The notes under the pieces are model-generated. The model made no database searches and was not told the DNA's origin. It saw nothing but the letters and a program-made list of their open reading frames with translations. Positions 42,608-51,794 of a stretch of 64,000 nucleotides of DNA are shown here, in pieces. Position 1 is the first letter of the stretch. Each line of letters starts with the position of its first letter. The stretch comes from Sphingomonas taxi (GTDB lineage Bacteria; Pseudomonadota; Alphaproteobacteria; Sphingomonadales; Sphingomonadaceae): the NCBI RefSeq assembly GCF_000764535.1, contig NZ_CP009571.1, forward strand, positions 1,674,001 to 1,738,000, in the 5' to 3' direction. A program made the translations under genes and the position numbers.

Positions 42608-44392
42608 ATGGCCCTCGAGCGTTTCCCCAATCTCGTCACGATGTTCTTCGCACGGGCGAAGGACCGCGGCGACGCTCCCTTCCTTTGGGCGAAACGCGAC
42701 GGCCAATGGGTCGCGACGAGCTGGGCGGAGGCAGCACGTCAGGTCGCGAGCCTCGCCGCGGGGCTGAAGGCGATCGGCATGAAGCCGGGCGACCGGGTGA
42801 TGCTGGTCAGCGAGAACCGGCCGGAATGGTGCATCAGCGATCTCGCGATCATGGCGGCGGGCTGCATCACCGTGCCGGCCTATGTCACCAATACTGAGCG
42901 CGACCATGCCCATATCATCGCCGATTCGGGCGCATGCGGCATCATCGTGTCCACCGACAAGCTCGCGCGCGTTGTGCTCACCGCGGTGCTACGCTCCAAC
43001 CAGGGCCAGATCGTCATCGGCATCGATCCGATGCGCGCGCCTTCGGCCGGCGTCGACTTCCACGACTGGCATGCGCTGATCGCCGACCATCCGACCGAGC
43101 CAACGGTGGCCGCGGCGGAGGCGACCTTCCAGCGCGACGACCTCGCCTGCATCATCTACACCAGCGGCACCGGCGGCGCGCCGCGCGGGGTGATGCAGCA
43201 TCACGGCGCGATCCTGCACAATTGCAACGGCTGCGCGACGGTCATCGCCGAGGATTTCGGCGCGGGCGACGAGGTGTTTCTGTCGTTCCTGCCGCTCAGC
43301 CACGCCTATGAACATACCGGCGGCCAGCATCTGCCGATCTCGCTCGGCGGCCAGATCTATTATGCCGAGGGGCTCGACAAGCTCGCCGCCAATATCGAGG
43401 AAGTGCGCCCGACGATCATGTTCGTCGTGCCGCGACTGTTCGAGGTGCTGCGCACGCGGATCAGCAAGGCGATCGAGAAACAGGGCGGCATGTCCGCCTA
43501 TCTGCTGGCGAAGGCGCTCGACGTCGGCGCGAAGGCGAATGCGGGCACGCTGCGCCTCGCCGACCGGCCCGCGCAACTGCTGGTCCGCACTCTGTTCAAG
43601 CCGAAGATCGCGAAGAAGTTCGGCGGACGGATGAAAGCGATGGTGTCGGGCGGCGCGCCGCTCAACCCGGAGATCGGGCTGTTCTTCCAGTCGCTCGGCG
43701 TCACCTTCCTGCAAGGCTATGGTCAGACCGAGGCGGCGCCGGTGATCTCGTGCAACCGGCCGAGCGCGGGCATCCGCATGGATTCGGTCGGCCCGCCGCT
43801 GATCGATACCGAGGTGCGCATCGCCGAGGACGGCGAGATCCTGGTGCGCGGCGAGCTGGTGATGCACGGCTATTGGCGCAACGAGGCCGAGACGGCGCGC
43901 GTGCTCAAGGACGGCTGGCTGCACACCGGCGACATCGGCGAGATCGACGCCGCCGGCCGGATCGCGATCACCGATCGCAAGAAAGACCTCATCATCAACG
44001 ACAAGGGCGACAATGTCGCGCCGCAGAAGGTCGAGGGGATGCTGACGCTGCAACCCGAGATCGTGCAGGCGATGATCGCCGGCGACCGGCGCCCCTATAT
44101 GGTCGCGCTGATCGTCCCCGACCCCGAATGGACGCAGGAATGGTGCGCGGCGAACGGCACGCTCTGCAAGTTCGAGCGGCTCGCCGAGAACAGCGAGTAT
44201 CGCACCGCGATCGGCCATGCGGTGGAGCGGGTGAACAAGGATCTGTCGGTCACCGAACGCATCCGCCGCTTCGTGCTGGCCGACGCGCCGTTCACGATCG
44301 AGAACGAGCAACTGACGCCCAGCCTCAAGATCCGCCGCCACGTGATCCGCAAGGAATATGGCGACCGGCTGGACGCGCTGTATCGGGGGTGA
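42608..44392 (+). CDS. long-chain fatty acid-CoA ligase (AMP-binding)
   Basis: ANL-family adenylate-forming enzyme (594 aa) of the long-chain acyl-CoA synthetase type. The P-loop reads IIYTSGTGGAPRGVMQHH; compared with the usual YTSGTTGxPKGV it has Gly for Thr and Arg for Lys. Other motifs are LSFLPLSHAYEH, GYGQTEAAPV, DGWLHTGDIGEI, ITDRKKDLIIN and the C-terminal LTPSLKIRRHVI. ATG at 42608 follows AGGAGAG. Acyl-CoA for degradation or lipid remodelling is the likely product; an acyl-ACP ligase acting with the sphingolipid ACP is an alternative that I cannot exclude. Confidence 0.9.
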   Translation: MALERFPNLVTMFFARAKDRGDAPFLWAKRDGQWVATSWAEAARQVASLAAGLKAIGMKPGDRVMLVSENRPEWCISDLAIMAAGCITVPAYVTNTERDHAHIIADSGACGIIVSTDKLARVVLTAVLRSNQGQIVIGIDPMRAPSAGVDFHDWHALIADHPTEPTVAAAEATFQRDDLACIIYTSGTGGAPRGVMQHHGAILHNCNGCATVIAEDFGAGDEVFLSFLPLSHAYEHTGGQHLPISLGGQIYYAEGLDKLAANIEEVRPTIMFVVPRLFEVLRTRISKAIEKQGGMSAYLLAKALDVGAKANAGTLRLADRPAQLLVRTLFKPKIAKKFGGRMKAMVSGGAPLNPEIGLFFQSLGVTFLQGYGQTEAAPVISCNRPSAGIRMDSVGPPLIDTEVRIAEDGEILVRGELVMHGYWRNEAETARVLKDGWLHTGDIGEIDAAGRIAITDRKKDLIINDKGDNVAPQKVEGMLTLQPEIVQAMIAGDRRPYMVALIVPDPEWTQEWCAANGTLCKFERLAENSEYRTAIGHAVERVNKDLSVTERIRRFVLADAPFTIENEQLTPSLKIRRHVIRKEYGDRLDALYRG

Positions 44393-44500
44393 GGTAGCCT
44401 CGCGAAGGCTCCCGCCCTGTCCTCCCCTCCGCCAGCTTGAATAACCTTACTGCGGGCGGAGCCGGCGGCAGCGAAGTTCGATCGGTTTCTTTATCAGATT

Positions 44501-44607
44501 CGTCACCCCGGACTTGTTCCGGGGTCCACCGGGCCGCGAGAGAACGGTGTCGAAACAGGCCTTTCTACTCGCCGCAGGGTGGACCCCGGAACAAGTCCGG
44601 GGTGACG
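44501..44607. repeat. family B palindromic repeat, 107 bp
   Basis: Same plan and exact length as the copies at 21618 and 49898: CGTCACCCCGGA at the left, CCGGGGTGACG at the right, inner GGGGTCCAC and GTGGACCCC, CTCGCCGC before the right inner arm. It lies between the convergent acyl-CoA ligase and M16 protease genes. Confidence 0.85.
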
Positions 44608-44683
44608 GGGTGGGCTTGGAAGACGACAGGCTTGCGCGAGCGTCCATATGCGATAGCCCTGCCCTGCCGGGGGAGGATTTCCG

Positions 44684-47569
44684 TCACTTCCCCTTTCGCG
44701 GCAGCACGGCCAGCGTCCAGTCCTTCGCCGGCACCAGATATTTCGCCGCGGTCGCCTGCAACACATCGGGCGTCACGTCGCCGAAGTCGCGGCCGATGCG
44801 ACGCGTCGCCTCCAGCCGGCGATCGTCATAGGCCCCGCCCGACAGCTCGCGCAGCCAGAACAGGCTGCTTGTCGCCGCGCGCGCATAGACCTGCTGCAAC
44901 GGCCCCTTCACCCGCGCCAGCTCGTCGGCGCCGATCGGCGTCTTGGCGAGATCGGCGGCGATCTCGCGCGACAGGCGGAAGAACAGGTCGACGTTCGCCG
45001 GCGCGACCTGGCTCACCGCCATCAGGCGGCCGCCGCCCGGCAGCCCCTTGGGCCAGTTGCTCGCGACGCCGGGACTGTAGCTCGCCCCCGCCGCCTGCCG
45101 CATCCGCTCGAACAATCGGTCGCTGAACACCTGCGCCAGCACGTCGAGACGGCGCGCCTCGGCGATGTCGGCGACGCCGGCGCCGGTCGGCCAGGCGATC
45201 ACCGCGCTCGCCTGATTGTCGGGGCCCTTGTGGTAGCGCAGCACCGGCGTCGCGACATGCGCGGGGAAACGCACCGGCGGCGCCGCCGTCGTCGGCTGGG
45301 TGCGCGCGGGGATCGCGCCGAGGCTCTTGGCCACCGCGGCGATCGCCTCGTCCGCCTTGACGTCGCCGAACACGTCGACCTCGATCGGACCGCTGGCGAG
45401 CAGCGGCGCCCAGAACGCCTCGAACGCCTTGGGCGTCAGCGCGTCGACCGCCTTGGCGTCGGGCGTCGCCCAGCGCGGATCGCCGGCATGCAGCAGCCCT
45501 TCCAGATCGCGCGACAGCACGCCGTCCGCGGACGAATCATAACCGGGAATCGCGGTCAACGCCGCCGATTTGGCGCGTGCCACCGGCGCCGGGTCCCAGC
45601 GCGGATGCGCCAGCTTGGCGGCGATCAGCGTCAGTTCGTCGGCATAATCCTTGGGGCTGCTCAGCGCGGCGATCGAGAAGGTGTCCTCGTCGATGCCGAA
45701 ATCGAGGCCGAGCTGCCGCCCCGCGGTGAGCTGGTCGAGATCGTCCTGCCCCAGATTGCCGATGCCGCTTTCCATCAGCGCGAGGTCGCCCGCCCACGCC
45801 GGGCTCGGCCGGTTGGCGGGCAGCGAATTATAGCCGCGGCCGAACCGCACCCGCACGAAGACGCGGCCGGTATCGTCGGGGTTGGCGAACACCAGCATGC
45901 GCACGCCATTGGCGAACACCACCTTTTCCGCTGGCAGCCCGACGAGCGGCTCGCGCGACGCAACCGTGCCGGCGGCGCCGAGCGCCGGCAGCTTGGTGAA
46001 GTCGACCGCCGCCTGGCTGGCGCGCTTGATCGTCAGCGTCGACACGTCCGCCTTGAGCGCGGCGGCGAGCTTCTCCGCCGTCCCCTTCTCCGCGGTGCGC
46101 GTGTTGACCAGCGCCCGCGTGGCGTCGCCCTGGAACAGTTTCTTCGACGAGGCGAGCACCGCAGCGGGGTTGAACATCCCCTTCTGCTTCGCTTCGGTCA
46201 GGATCGCATAGCTGTTCTCGGGCGCGGTCACCGTCTCGCGGATGTCGAGCGCGCCGGCCATGTCGTCGGCCTGTTTGGCGCTCGCCTCGACCCGCGCGGT
46301 CTCGACGCTGTTGCGGATCGCGACCTCGTAATCGGCATATTCGCGGTCGATCTCGGCCTGCGTCGGCGCGCTGTTCTGCGCATCGGCGATCACCGCGCGC
46401 ACGTCCTTCAACGCCTGTTCCCACTGGTCGCCGACCGGCAGGATCAGCACCGAGGTCATGTTCGCCGAGCGCGACCGGTCGTCGAGGTCGACCCCCGCCT
46501 GCACGAAGCTCGCACCGGCGCGCGCGCGCCGCTCGAGCCGCCGGCTGATCACCTTCGCGGCGATCGTGTCGACCATCCGCTTCTGGTTGAAGATCTTGGT
46601 ATCGTCATTGTACTGCCAGGGGCGCATCACCCCCATCATCACCAGCGGCGGCAGGCCGGGTTCGACCAGCGTCGCCGAGGTCGGCTGCTTCGGATCGGGC
46701 TTGCCGAAATCGGGATCGGCAGGGTTGGGGCCGTTACCCTTCCAGCCGGCGAAATGGCGCGTCACCATCTGGCCCAGCGTCGCCGGGTCCATGTCGCCCG
46801 AGATGATGACGACCGCGCGTTCGGGGCGATACCAGCGGTCGTGGAACGCCTTGATGCTCGCGCCGTTCGCCGCGTCGAGCGTCTCGACCGTGCCGATCGG
46901 CGAGCGTTCGGCGAGCGGCTGGCCGGCGAAGAACAGCCGGTTCATCGCGTCCTGCAGCTTGACCTGCGGACCGGGCTGTTCGCGCCGCTCGGCGAGCACG
47001 ATCGGCCGCTCCGCCGACACCGCGGCATCGGTCAGCGCCGGCGCCGCCATCATCCCCGACAGGATCTTGAGGCTCTCGTCGACCGTCTGGTCGGTCGCCG
47101 AGGGCAGATCGAGCTTGTAGAGCGTCTGCGTCGGCGTGGTCGAGGCGTTGCTGTCCGAGCCGAAGGTCGCGCCGAACCGCTGCCACACCCGCTTCGCTTC
47201 GCCGTCGGGGACATATTCCGAGCCGCGGAACGAGAGATGCTCGATGAAATGCGCATAACCGCGCTCGCTGTCCTTCTCGTACAGCGAACCCGCGTCGATG
47301 CGGACGCGGATCGACACCTGCCCCGGCGGCACGCCGTTCTTGCGCACCGCATAGCGCAGGCCGTTGGGCAGCGTACCGAACACCCAGGCGGGATCGTGCG
47401 CGAGGTCGCTGCCCTTGTAGAGCCACGGCGTCGGATCGACCTTGACCCCGGCGTCCGGGGCGGCAGCGGTGGAGGATGCGGGCCGGGCGGGAGCCCTGAC
47501 CTGGGCGAGCGTCGCCGACGCGAGGGCGAGGACGAGTACGGGCGCGAACGCGCGGGTGAAAAACGCCAT
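44684..47569 (-). CDS. M16 family zinc metalloprotease, exported
   Basis: Two-unit M16 (pitrilysin-type) protease of 961 aa with a signal peptide (FAPVLVLALASATLA), so periplasmic. The inverted zinc motif HxxEH is HFIEH (His107, Glu110, His111) in SERGYAHFIEHLSF, and the downstream Glu lies in a region like LPSATDQTVDESLKIL. The C-terminal unit (from about 530) repeats the fold without an active zinc motif, as usual. Substrates of such enzymes are peptides or unfolded proteins. It is divergent from the LpxO-like hydroxylase gene. Confidence 0.9.
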   Translation of the reverse strand: MAFFTRAFAPVLVLALASATLAQVRAPARPASSTAAAPDAGVKVDPTPWLYKGSDLAHDPAWVFGTLPNGLRYAVRKNGVPPGQVSIRVRIDAGSLYEKDSERGYAHFIEHLSFRGSEYVPDGEAKRVWQRFGATFGSDSNASTTPTQTLYKLDLPSATDQTVDESLKILSGMMAAPALTDAAVSAERPIVLAERREQPGPQVKLQDAMNRLFFAGQPLAERSPIGTVETLDAANGASIKAFHDRWYRPERAVVIISGDMDPATLGQMVTRHFAGWKGNGPNPADPDFGKPDPKQPTSATLVEPGLPPLVMMGVMRPWQYNDDTKIFNQKRMVDTIAAKVISRRLERRARAGASFVQAGVDLDDRSRSANMTSVLILPVGDQWEQALKDVRAVIADAQNSAPTQAEIDREYADYEVAIRNSVETARVEASAKQADDMAGALDIRETVTAPENSYAILTEAKQKGMFNPAAVLASSKKLFQGDATRALVNTRTAEKGTAEKLAAALKADVSTLTIKRASQAAVDFTKLPALGAAGTVASREPLVGLPAEKVVFANGVRMLVFANPDDTGRVFVRVRFGRGYNSLPANRPSPAWAGDLALMESGIGNLGQDDLDQLTAGRQLGLDFGIDEDTFSIAALSSPKDYADELTLIAAKLAHPRWDPAPVARAKSAALTAIPGYDSSADGVLSRDLEGLLHAGDPRWATPDAKAVDALTPKAFEAFWAPLLASGPIEVDVFGDVKADEAIAAVAKSLGAIPARTQPTTAAPPVRFPAHVATPVLRYHKGPDNQASAVIAWPTGAGVADIAEARRLDVLAQVFSDRLFERMRQAAGASYSPGVASNWPKGLPGGGRLMAVSQVAPANVDLFFRLSREIAADLAKTPIGADELARVKGPLQQVYARAATSSLFWLRELSGGAYDDRRLEATRRIGRDFGDVTPDVLQATAAKYLVPAKDWTLAVLPRKGK

Positions 47570-47708
47570 AGTCCCCCTCTCTAGCGATTGCGGTGCGACC
47601 CCGCCAGCGTGACCGTATCCTCCTCGTTTCGGTCATCATTTCGCCCCAGCCGGGGCGTAGCCCGACGGTCTTGGTGCAGCCGGGCAACGACGGGCCCGAC
47701 GCGACTCG

Positions 47709-48539
47709 ATGATGGTATCTGTAATGACGACCGGTATGAACGAAGCGGCCCCCGCAATGTGGCGGAACTCGGGCAAGGCCGTGCCCACCCAGCCCGCGCC
47801 GCTCGCCGCCGAGCCCGGCCGGCCGCTGATCATCCGCATCGGCAAGCGGCTGCGCGGCCTGTTCGACCGGATGATCGCCGCCTCGTCGCTGGTCGCCAAC
47901 GATCCGGTGCTCGACGTGCGCCAGTTCGGCTGGACCGCGCTGCTGCGCGACCAGTGGCAGACGATCCGCGACGAGGCCGCGGCGGTGGCGCTGCAGGGAC
48001 AGCCGGCGCCGAGCCTCGCGACGATCTCGCCCGATCACCGGTCGATCGCCGAGGTCGACAAATGGCGCTCGTTCTTCCTGTGGGGCTATGGCTATCCGAT
48101 CGAGGACAATCTGGCGCGCTGCCCGGCGACGCAGGCGCTGGTCGCGCGCATCCCCGGCCTCAACAGCGCCTTCTTCTCGATCCTCGCGCCCGGCACGCAC
48201 ATCCCGGCGCATCGCGGCGTCACCAAGGGGCTGATCACCTGCCACCTCGGCCTGTTCGTGCCGCGCGACGGCGACGTGCGGATGCGCGTCGCCGACCGCA
48301 TCGTCCGCTGGGCGGAGGGCGAGACCCTGGTCTTCGACGACACCTACGACCACGAGGTGTGGAACGACAGCGCGGGGACGCGCGTGGTGCTGCTCGTCCA
48401 GTTCGAACGCCCGCTGCGCAATCCGGGCAAATGGATCGCCGACCTCTTCCTCGGCGTGGTGCGGAGATCGCCGTTCGTCCAGGAGGCGCGCGCGAACATC
48501 AAAAGCTGGAACGCCGCGGTCGAGCAACTCGAGGCGTAA
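47709..48539 (+). CDS. aspartyl/asparaginyl beta-hydroxylase family dioxygenase (LpxO-like)
   Basis: Fe(II)/2-oxoglutarate dioxygenase of 276 aa in the aspartyl/asparaginyl beta-hydroxylase family, close in plan to LpxO, which 2-hydroxylates the myristoyl chain of lipid A. Iron-ligand candidates are in IPAHRGVTKGLITCHLGL and in DDTYDHEVWNDS, with the 2-oxoglutarate Arg probably in GTRVVLLVQFERPLRNPGKW. Sphingomonads typically carry 2-hydroxymyristate in their ceramides, so this protein may make it; that is inference. Several Met codons precede the conserved region; the true start could be at MTTG or MNEA. Confidence 0.78.
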   Translation: MMVSVMTTGMNEAAPAMWRNSGKAVPTQPAPLAAEPGRPLIIRIGKRLRGLFDRMIAASSLVANDPVLDVRQFGWTALLRDQWQTIRDEAAAVALQGQPAPSLATISPDHRSIAEVDKWRSFFLWGYGYPIEDNLARCPATQALVARIPGLNSAFFSILAPGTHIPAHRGVTKGLITCHLGLFVPRDGDVRMRVADRIVRWAEGETLVFDDTYDHEVWNDSAGTRVVLLVQFERPLRNPGKWIADLFLGVVRRSPFVQEARANIKSWNAAVEQLEA

Positions 48540-48543
48540 CCAA

Positions 48544-48608
48544 ATCCTCCCCCGCAAGGGGGAGGGGGACCGACACGCGTCAGCGTGGTGGTGGAGGGGG
48601 AGGAATTT
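48544..48608. repeat. family D repeat (TCCTCCCCCGCAAGGGGGAGG)
   Basis: Hairpin CCTCCCCC-GCAA-GGGGGAGG followed by a GGTGGAGGGGGAGGAATT stretch. A related element is at 54223-54280. It lies between the hydroxylase gene and nfuA. Confidence 0.7.
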
Positions 48609-48684
48609 GGCCGGAGGAATTCAGGGGACGCGGAAACAATCCCTTTCCGCCGTTACGCTTGATCCCCCGCCCCCCACGGTCCAC

Positions 48685-49266
48685 ATGACGCTCATGCTGA
48701 TCGAGACCGAAACCACGCCCAATCCGGCGACGCTCAAGTTCCTGCCCGGCCGCACCGTCATGGATGCCGGCACGCGCGACTTCGCCACCCCCGAGGAAGC
48801 CGAGGCGAGCCCGCTCGCCGAGATGCTGTTCGCGCTCGGCGACGTCACCGGCGTGTTCTTCGGGCGCGACTTCGTGTCGGTCACCGCCGCGCCCGGCGTC
48901 GAATGGCACAGCCTCAAGCCCGACGTGCTGGCCATCCTGCTCGACCATTTCGCCGCCAACATGCCGCTGTTCCGTCAGGGCAGCGCCGGGTTCAGCGTCC
49001 CCGCCGACGAAGAGGTACTGACCGACGACCCCGCCGATGCCGACATCGTCGCGCAGATCCGCGAGCTGATCGACACGCGCGTCCGCCCCGCGGTGGCGAA
49101 CGACGGCGGCGACATCGTCTATCGCGGGTTCGACAAGGGCAAGGTCTTCCTCCGCATGCAGGGCGCCTGCGCCGGCTGCCCCTCGTCCAGCGCGACGCTG
49201 AAGAGCGGCATCGAGCAGCTCCTCAAATATTACGTCCCCGAAGTCACCGAGGTGAGAGCCGTCTGA
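48685..49266 (+). CDS. nfuA: NfuA-type Fe-S carrier (NifU-like)
   Basis: A 193-aa Fe-S cluster carrier. The N-terminal Nfu_N domain begins IETETTPNPATLKFLPGR; the C-terminal NifU domain (about 110-190) has RPAVANDGGDIVYRGFDKGK and the cluster-binding CxxC in MQGACAGCPSSSATLK. Starts at 48685 or 48694 are both possible. It overlaps the next gene (TGATG). Together with the suf operon it supplies Fe-S proteins such as MiaB at 54.4 kb. Confidence 0.94.
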   Translation: MTLMLIETETTPNPATLKFLPGRTVMDAGTRDFATPEEAEASPLAEMLFALGDVTGVFFGRDFVSVTAAPGVEWHSLKPDVLAILLDHFAANMPLFRQGSAGFSVPADEEVLTDDPADADIVAQIRELIDTRVRPAVANDGGDIVYRGFDKGKVFLRMQGACAGCPSSSATLKSGIEQLLKYYVPEVTEVRAV

Positions 49267-49859
49267 TGTCCGACCCCCTGTCCGATACCGCGCTCGACCG
49301 CATCTTCCGCACCGCGCGCAGCTACAACGGCTATACCGACCGACCGGTGACCGAGGATCAGCTCCATGCGATCTGGGAGCTGATGAAGTGGGGCCCGACC
49401 AGCGCCAACCAATTGCCCGCACGACTCGTCTGGTGCGTCAGCGACGATGCCAAGGCGAAGCTCGCCGCCTGCGCGTCGGACACCAATCAGGCGAAGATCC
49501 TGAAAGCCCCGGTCAGCGTCGTCATCGCGATGGACGTCGAGTTCCACGAACACCTGCCCGAGCTGTTCCCCCACGTCGACGCCAAGGCGTGGTTCGACGG
49601 CAATACCGAGCTGCGCACCGCCTCGGCGGTCCGCAACTCGACCTTGCAGGGCGCCTATTTCATCATCGCCGCACGCGCGCTCGGACTGGATACCGGGCCG
49701 ATGTCGGGCTTCGACCAGGGCGCGGTCGACAAGGCGTTCTTCGCCGACCGACCGGGGGTGCGGACCAACTTCATCTCCACGCTCGGCTATGGCGATCCGG
49801 CGAGCGTCCACGACCGCCTGCCCCGGCCGGGCTTCGAACGGTTCAACACGATCGCGTGA
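49266..49859 (+). CDS. RutE-like nitroreductase-family reductase
   Basis: FMN-dependent nitroreductase-family enzyme of 197 aa, closest in appearance to RutE/malonic semialdehyde reductase. Motifs: TARSYNGYTDRPVTEDQLHA, WGPTSANQLPARLVWC, AYFIIAARALGLDTGPMSGF and LGYGDPASVHDRLPR. It reduces small aldehydes or quinone/nitro compounds with NAD(P)H. It is coupled to nfuA (1-bp overlap). No other rut gene is nearby, so the physiological substrate is open. Confidence 0.85.
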   Translation: MSDPLSDTALDRIFRTARSYNGYTDRPVTEDQLHAIWELMKWGPTSANQLPARLVWCVSDDAKAKLAACASDTNQAKILKAPVSVVIAMDVEFHEHLPELFPHVDAKAWFDGNTELRTASAVRNSTLQGAYFIIAARALGLDTGPMSGFDQGAVDKAFFADRPGVRTNFISTLGYGDPASVHDRLPRPGFERFNTIA

Positions 49860-49897
49860 CACGGTGGAGTGAAGGCGAGCCGTCGCCTTACTCTCTC

Positions 49898-50004
49898 CGT
49901 CACCCCGGGCTGGTTCCGGGGTCCACCCGTCGGCAGGCGTATGCTTCCCTTTCGAGCCACTCCCCTCGCCGCAAAGTGGACCCCGGAACCAGTCCGGGGT
50001 GACG
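49898..50004. repeat. family B palindromic repeat, 107 bp
   Basis: Third copy of exactly 107 bp: outer CGTCACCCCGG / CCGGGGTGACG, inner GGGGTCCACC / GTGGACCCC, with CTCGCCGCAAA before the inner right arm. It lies in the promoter region of tsaB. Confidence 0.85.
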
Positions 50005-50098
50005 AGTGGACAAGGCACGGTCGCGCCTATCTCGCGTGAAAGCACTGACGAAAACCGCGCTTGTCCGCCGCGCTCGCGTGTCGCAAAGCAGTCCAAAC

Positions 50099-50740
50099 AT
50101 GACCGACGCCCCTTCCCGCACCCTCGTCATCGACACCGCCACCGCCGCCTGTTCGGTCGCGCTGATCGAGGACGGCCGTGTCATCGCCGCGCAGCATCGC
50201 GAGGTCGGCCGCGGCCATGCCGAGCAGTTGCTGCCGATGATCGCCGACCTGCCCGACGGTGGCCGCGCCGCGCATATCCTCGTCGACGTCGGCCCGGGCA
50301 GCTTCACCGGCCTGCGCGTCGGCATCGCCGCCGCCCGCGGGCTCGCGCTCGGCTGGGATGCGAGCGTCGCCGGCTATTCCAGCCTGTCGCTGATCGCCGC
50401 CGCCGACTTCGCCGCCGGCCGCACCGGCGAAATCGCGGTGATGCTGGAGGGCGGCCATGGCGAGGTGTTCGTCCAGTCCTTCACCGCCGGCCCCGCGCCG
50501 CTCGACGACCTCGCCTCGCTCAAACCCGACGTCGCGATCGCCGCGCTCGGCGATCGTTATCCCGTCGGCAACGGCGTGCGCTGGCTGCAGCAGGTCGCGC
50601 CGGAGCTCGCCGGCCAGCCCGCGCTACCCGACGCGTCCGATGCGCTGCTGCTGCCGCAGGCGCTCGCGACGCTGCCGCCACGCCCGGTCTACGGCCGAGC
50701 CCCCGATGCCAAATTGCCGGGCGGAAAGGTGCCCGCGTGA
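50099..50740 (+). CDS. tsaB: tRNA t6A biosynthesis protein TsaB
   Basis: TsaB (213 aa), scaffold partner of TsaD in t6A37 modification of tRNA. The N-terminal LVIDTATAACSVALIEDGRV and the motif ILVDVGPGSFTGLRVGIAAA with ARGLALGW are diagnostic. ATG at 50099 was chosen since the frame upstream belongs to the repeat region. rimI starts within its stop codon, the usual tsaB-rimI order. Confidence 0.94.
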   Translation: MTDAPSRTLVIDTATAACSVALIEDGRVIAAQHREVGRGHAEQLLPMIADLPDGGRAAHILVDVGPGSFTGLRVGIAAARGLALGWDASVAGYSSLSLIAAADFAAGRTGEIAVMLEGGHGEVFVQSFTAGPAPLDDLASLKPDVAIAALGDRYPVGNGVRWLQQVAPELAGQPALPDASDALLLPQALATLPPRPVYGRAPDAKLPGGKVPA

Positions 50741-51207
50741 TGGCGACGCGTCAGGTGATGCTGCGTACCGGCGACGCCCGCGACGTCGCCACGGTCGATG
50801 CGCTGATGGCCGCCGCGTTCGAACCGCGCTTCGGCGAGGCGTGGACGCGCAACCAGTGTCTCGGCGTGCTGGCGATGCCCGGCGTCCGGCTGACGCTCGC
50901 TTATGTCGACGAAGCCCCCGCCGGTTTCGCGATGGTGCGCAGCGTCGCCGACGAAGCCGAGCTGCTGTTGCTCGCGGTCGATCCCGTCTGGCGCCGTCGC
51001 GGCATCGCCCGTGCGCTGCTGCGCGGCGTCATCGCCGAGGCGCAGGCGACCGGCATCGCCGACCTGCATCTCGAGGTGCGCGAAGGCAATGACGCCGTCC
51101 GCCTCTATACCGAACAGGGGTTCGCCAAGGTCGGCGAGCGTCGCAATTACTATCGCGGCAAGACCGGCCAGGCGTTCGACGCGCACACCTATCGCCGCGC
51201 GATCTGA
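50740..51207 (+). CDS. rimI: ribosomal protein alanine acetyltransferase RimI-like
   Basis: GNAT enzyme (155 aa). The acetyl-CoA loop is VWRRRGIARALLRGVI (about residues 83-98), followed by HLEVREGNDAVRLYTEQGF and the C-terminal GERRNYYRG typical of RimI, which acetylates the N-terminal Ala of ribosomal protein bS18. ATG at 50740 shares one base with the tsaB stop. Assignment as RimI rests on the tsaB neighbour as well as on sequence. Confidence 0.88.
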   Translation: MATRQVMLRTGDARDVATVDALMAAAFEPRFGEAWTRNQCLGVLAMPGVRLTLAYVDEAPAGFAMVRSVADEAELLLLAVDPVWRRRGIARALLRGVIAEAQATGIADLHLEVREGNDAVRLYTEQGFAKVGERRNYYRGKTGQAFDAHTYRRAI

Positions 51208-51218
51208 CCATCTGCTTT

Positions 51219-51244
51219 TTGCGAGTCGGTTTCGCTTTTCGCAA
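51219..51244. promoter_or_regulatory. inverted repeat upstream of fur
   Basis: TTGCGA (51219-51224) and TCGCAA (51239-51244) are inverted around a 14-bp spacer, 27 bp before the fur start codon. Autoregulation by Fur is possible, but the sequence does not match the classical Fur box. Confidence 0.25.
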
Positions 51245-51270
51245 CAAGCCACCTGCACTACATAGGGGAC

Positions 51271-51693
51271 ATGCCCCGCAAGATCGATCTCGAAGCCCTT
51301 TGCAACCAGAAGGGCCTGCGTATCACCGAACAGCGCCGCGTCATCGCGCGCGTCCTGTCCGAAGCCGAAGACCATCCCGACGTGGAGAAGGTCTATGAGC
51401 GTGCCTCGGCGATCGATCCGGGGATTTCGATCGCCACCGTCTACCGCACGGTGCGGCTGTTCGAAGAGGCGGGCATCCTCGACCGTCACGATTTCGGCGA
51501 CGGCCGCGCTCGGTACGAGCCCTCGCCCGAGGCGCATCACGATCATCTGATCGACGTCGAGACCGGCAAGGTCATCGAGTTCGTCGATCCCGAGCTGGAA
51601 CAGCTCCAGAAGGCGATCGCCGAGAAGCTCGGCTTCCGCCTCGTCGACCACCGCATGGAATTGTACGGCGTCAGCCTCGACCGCAAGGCGTGA
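51271..51693 (+). CDS. fur: Fur family metalloregulator
   Basis: Ferric-uptake-type regulator of 140 aa. Winged helix: GLRITEQRRVIARVLSEAED and SIATVYRTVRLFEEAGILDR. Metal site: FGDGRARYEPSPEAHHDHLI and a DVETGKVIEFVDPELEQLQ stretch. The C-terminal CxxC structural zinc motifs are absent, as in many alphaproteobacterial Fur/Mur proteins, so it may sense Fe or Mn. It follows rimI by 63 bp. Confidence 0.92.
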   Translation: MPRKIDLEALCNQKGLRITEQRRVIARVLSEAEDHPDVEKVYERASAIDPGISIATVYRTVRLFEEAGILDRHDFGDGRARYEPSPEAHHDHLIDVETGKVIEFVDPELEQLQKAIAEKLGFRLVDHRMELYGVSLDRKA

Positions 51694-51794
51694 GCGCGGC
51701 CGCCGTCTCGTGACCGATGGGGTGGCCGCCGATGTATTCCACACCAGACACATCTGGCGGCGAGTATAGATTCGATCGATCGCCCCATGAGCTC

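Noticed and set aside
45230..47584. Plus-strand open frame of about 780 codons
   Set aside because: Antisense to the M16 protease; Arg/His-rich, no motif, no ribosome binding site.
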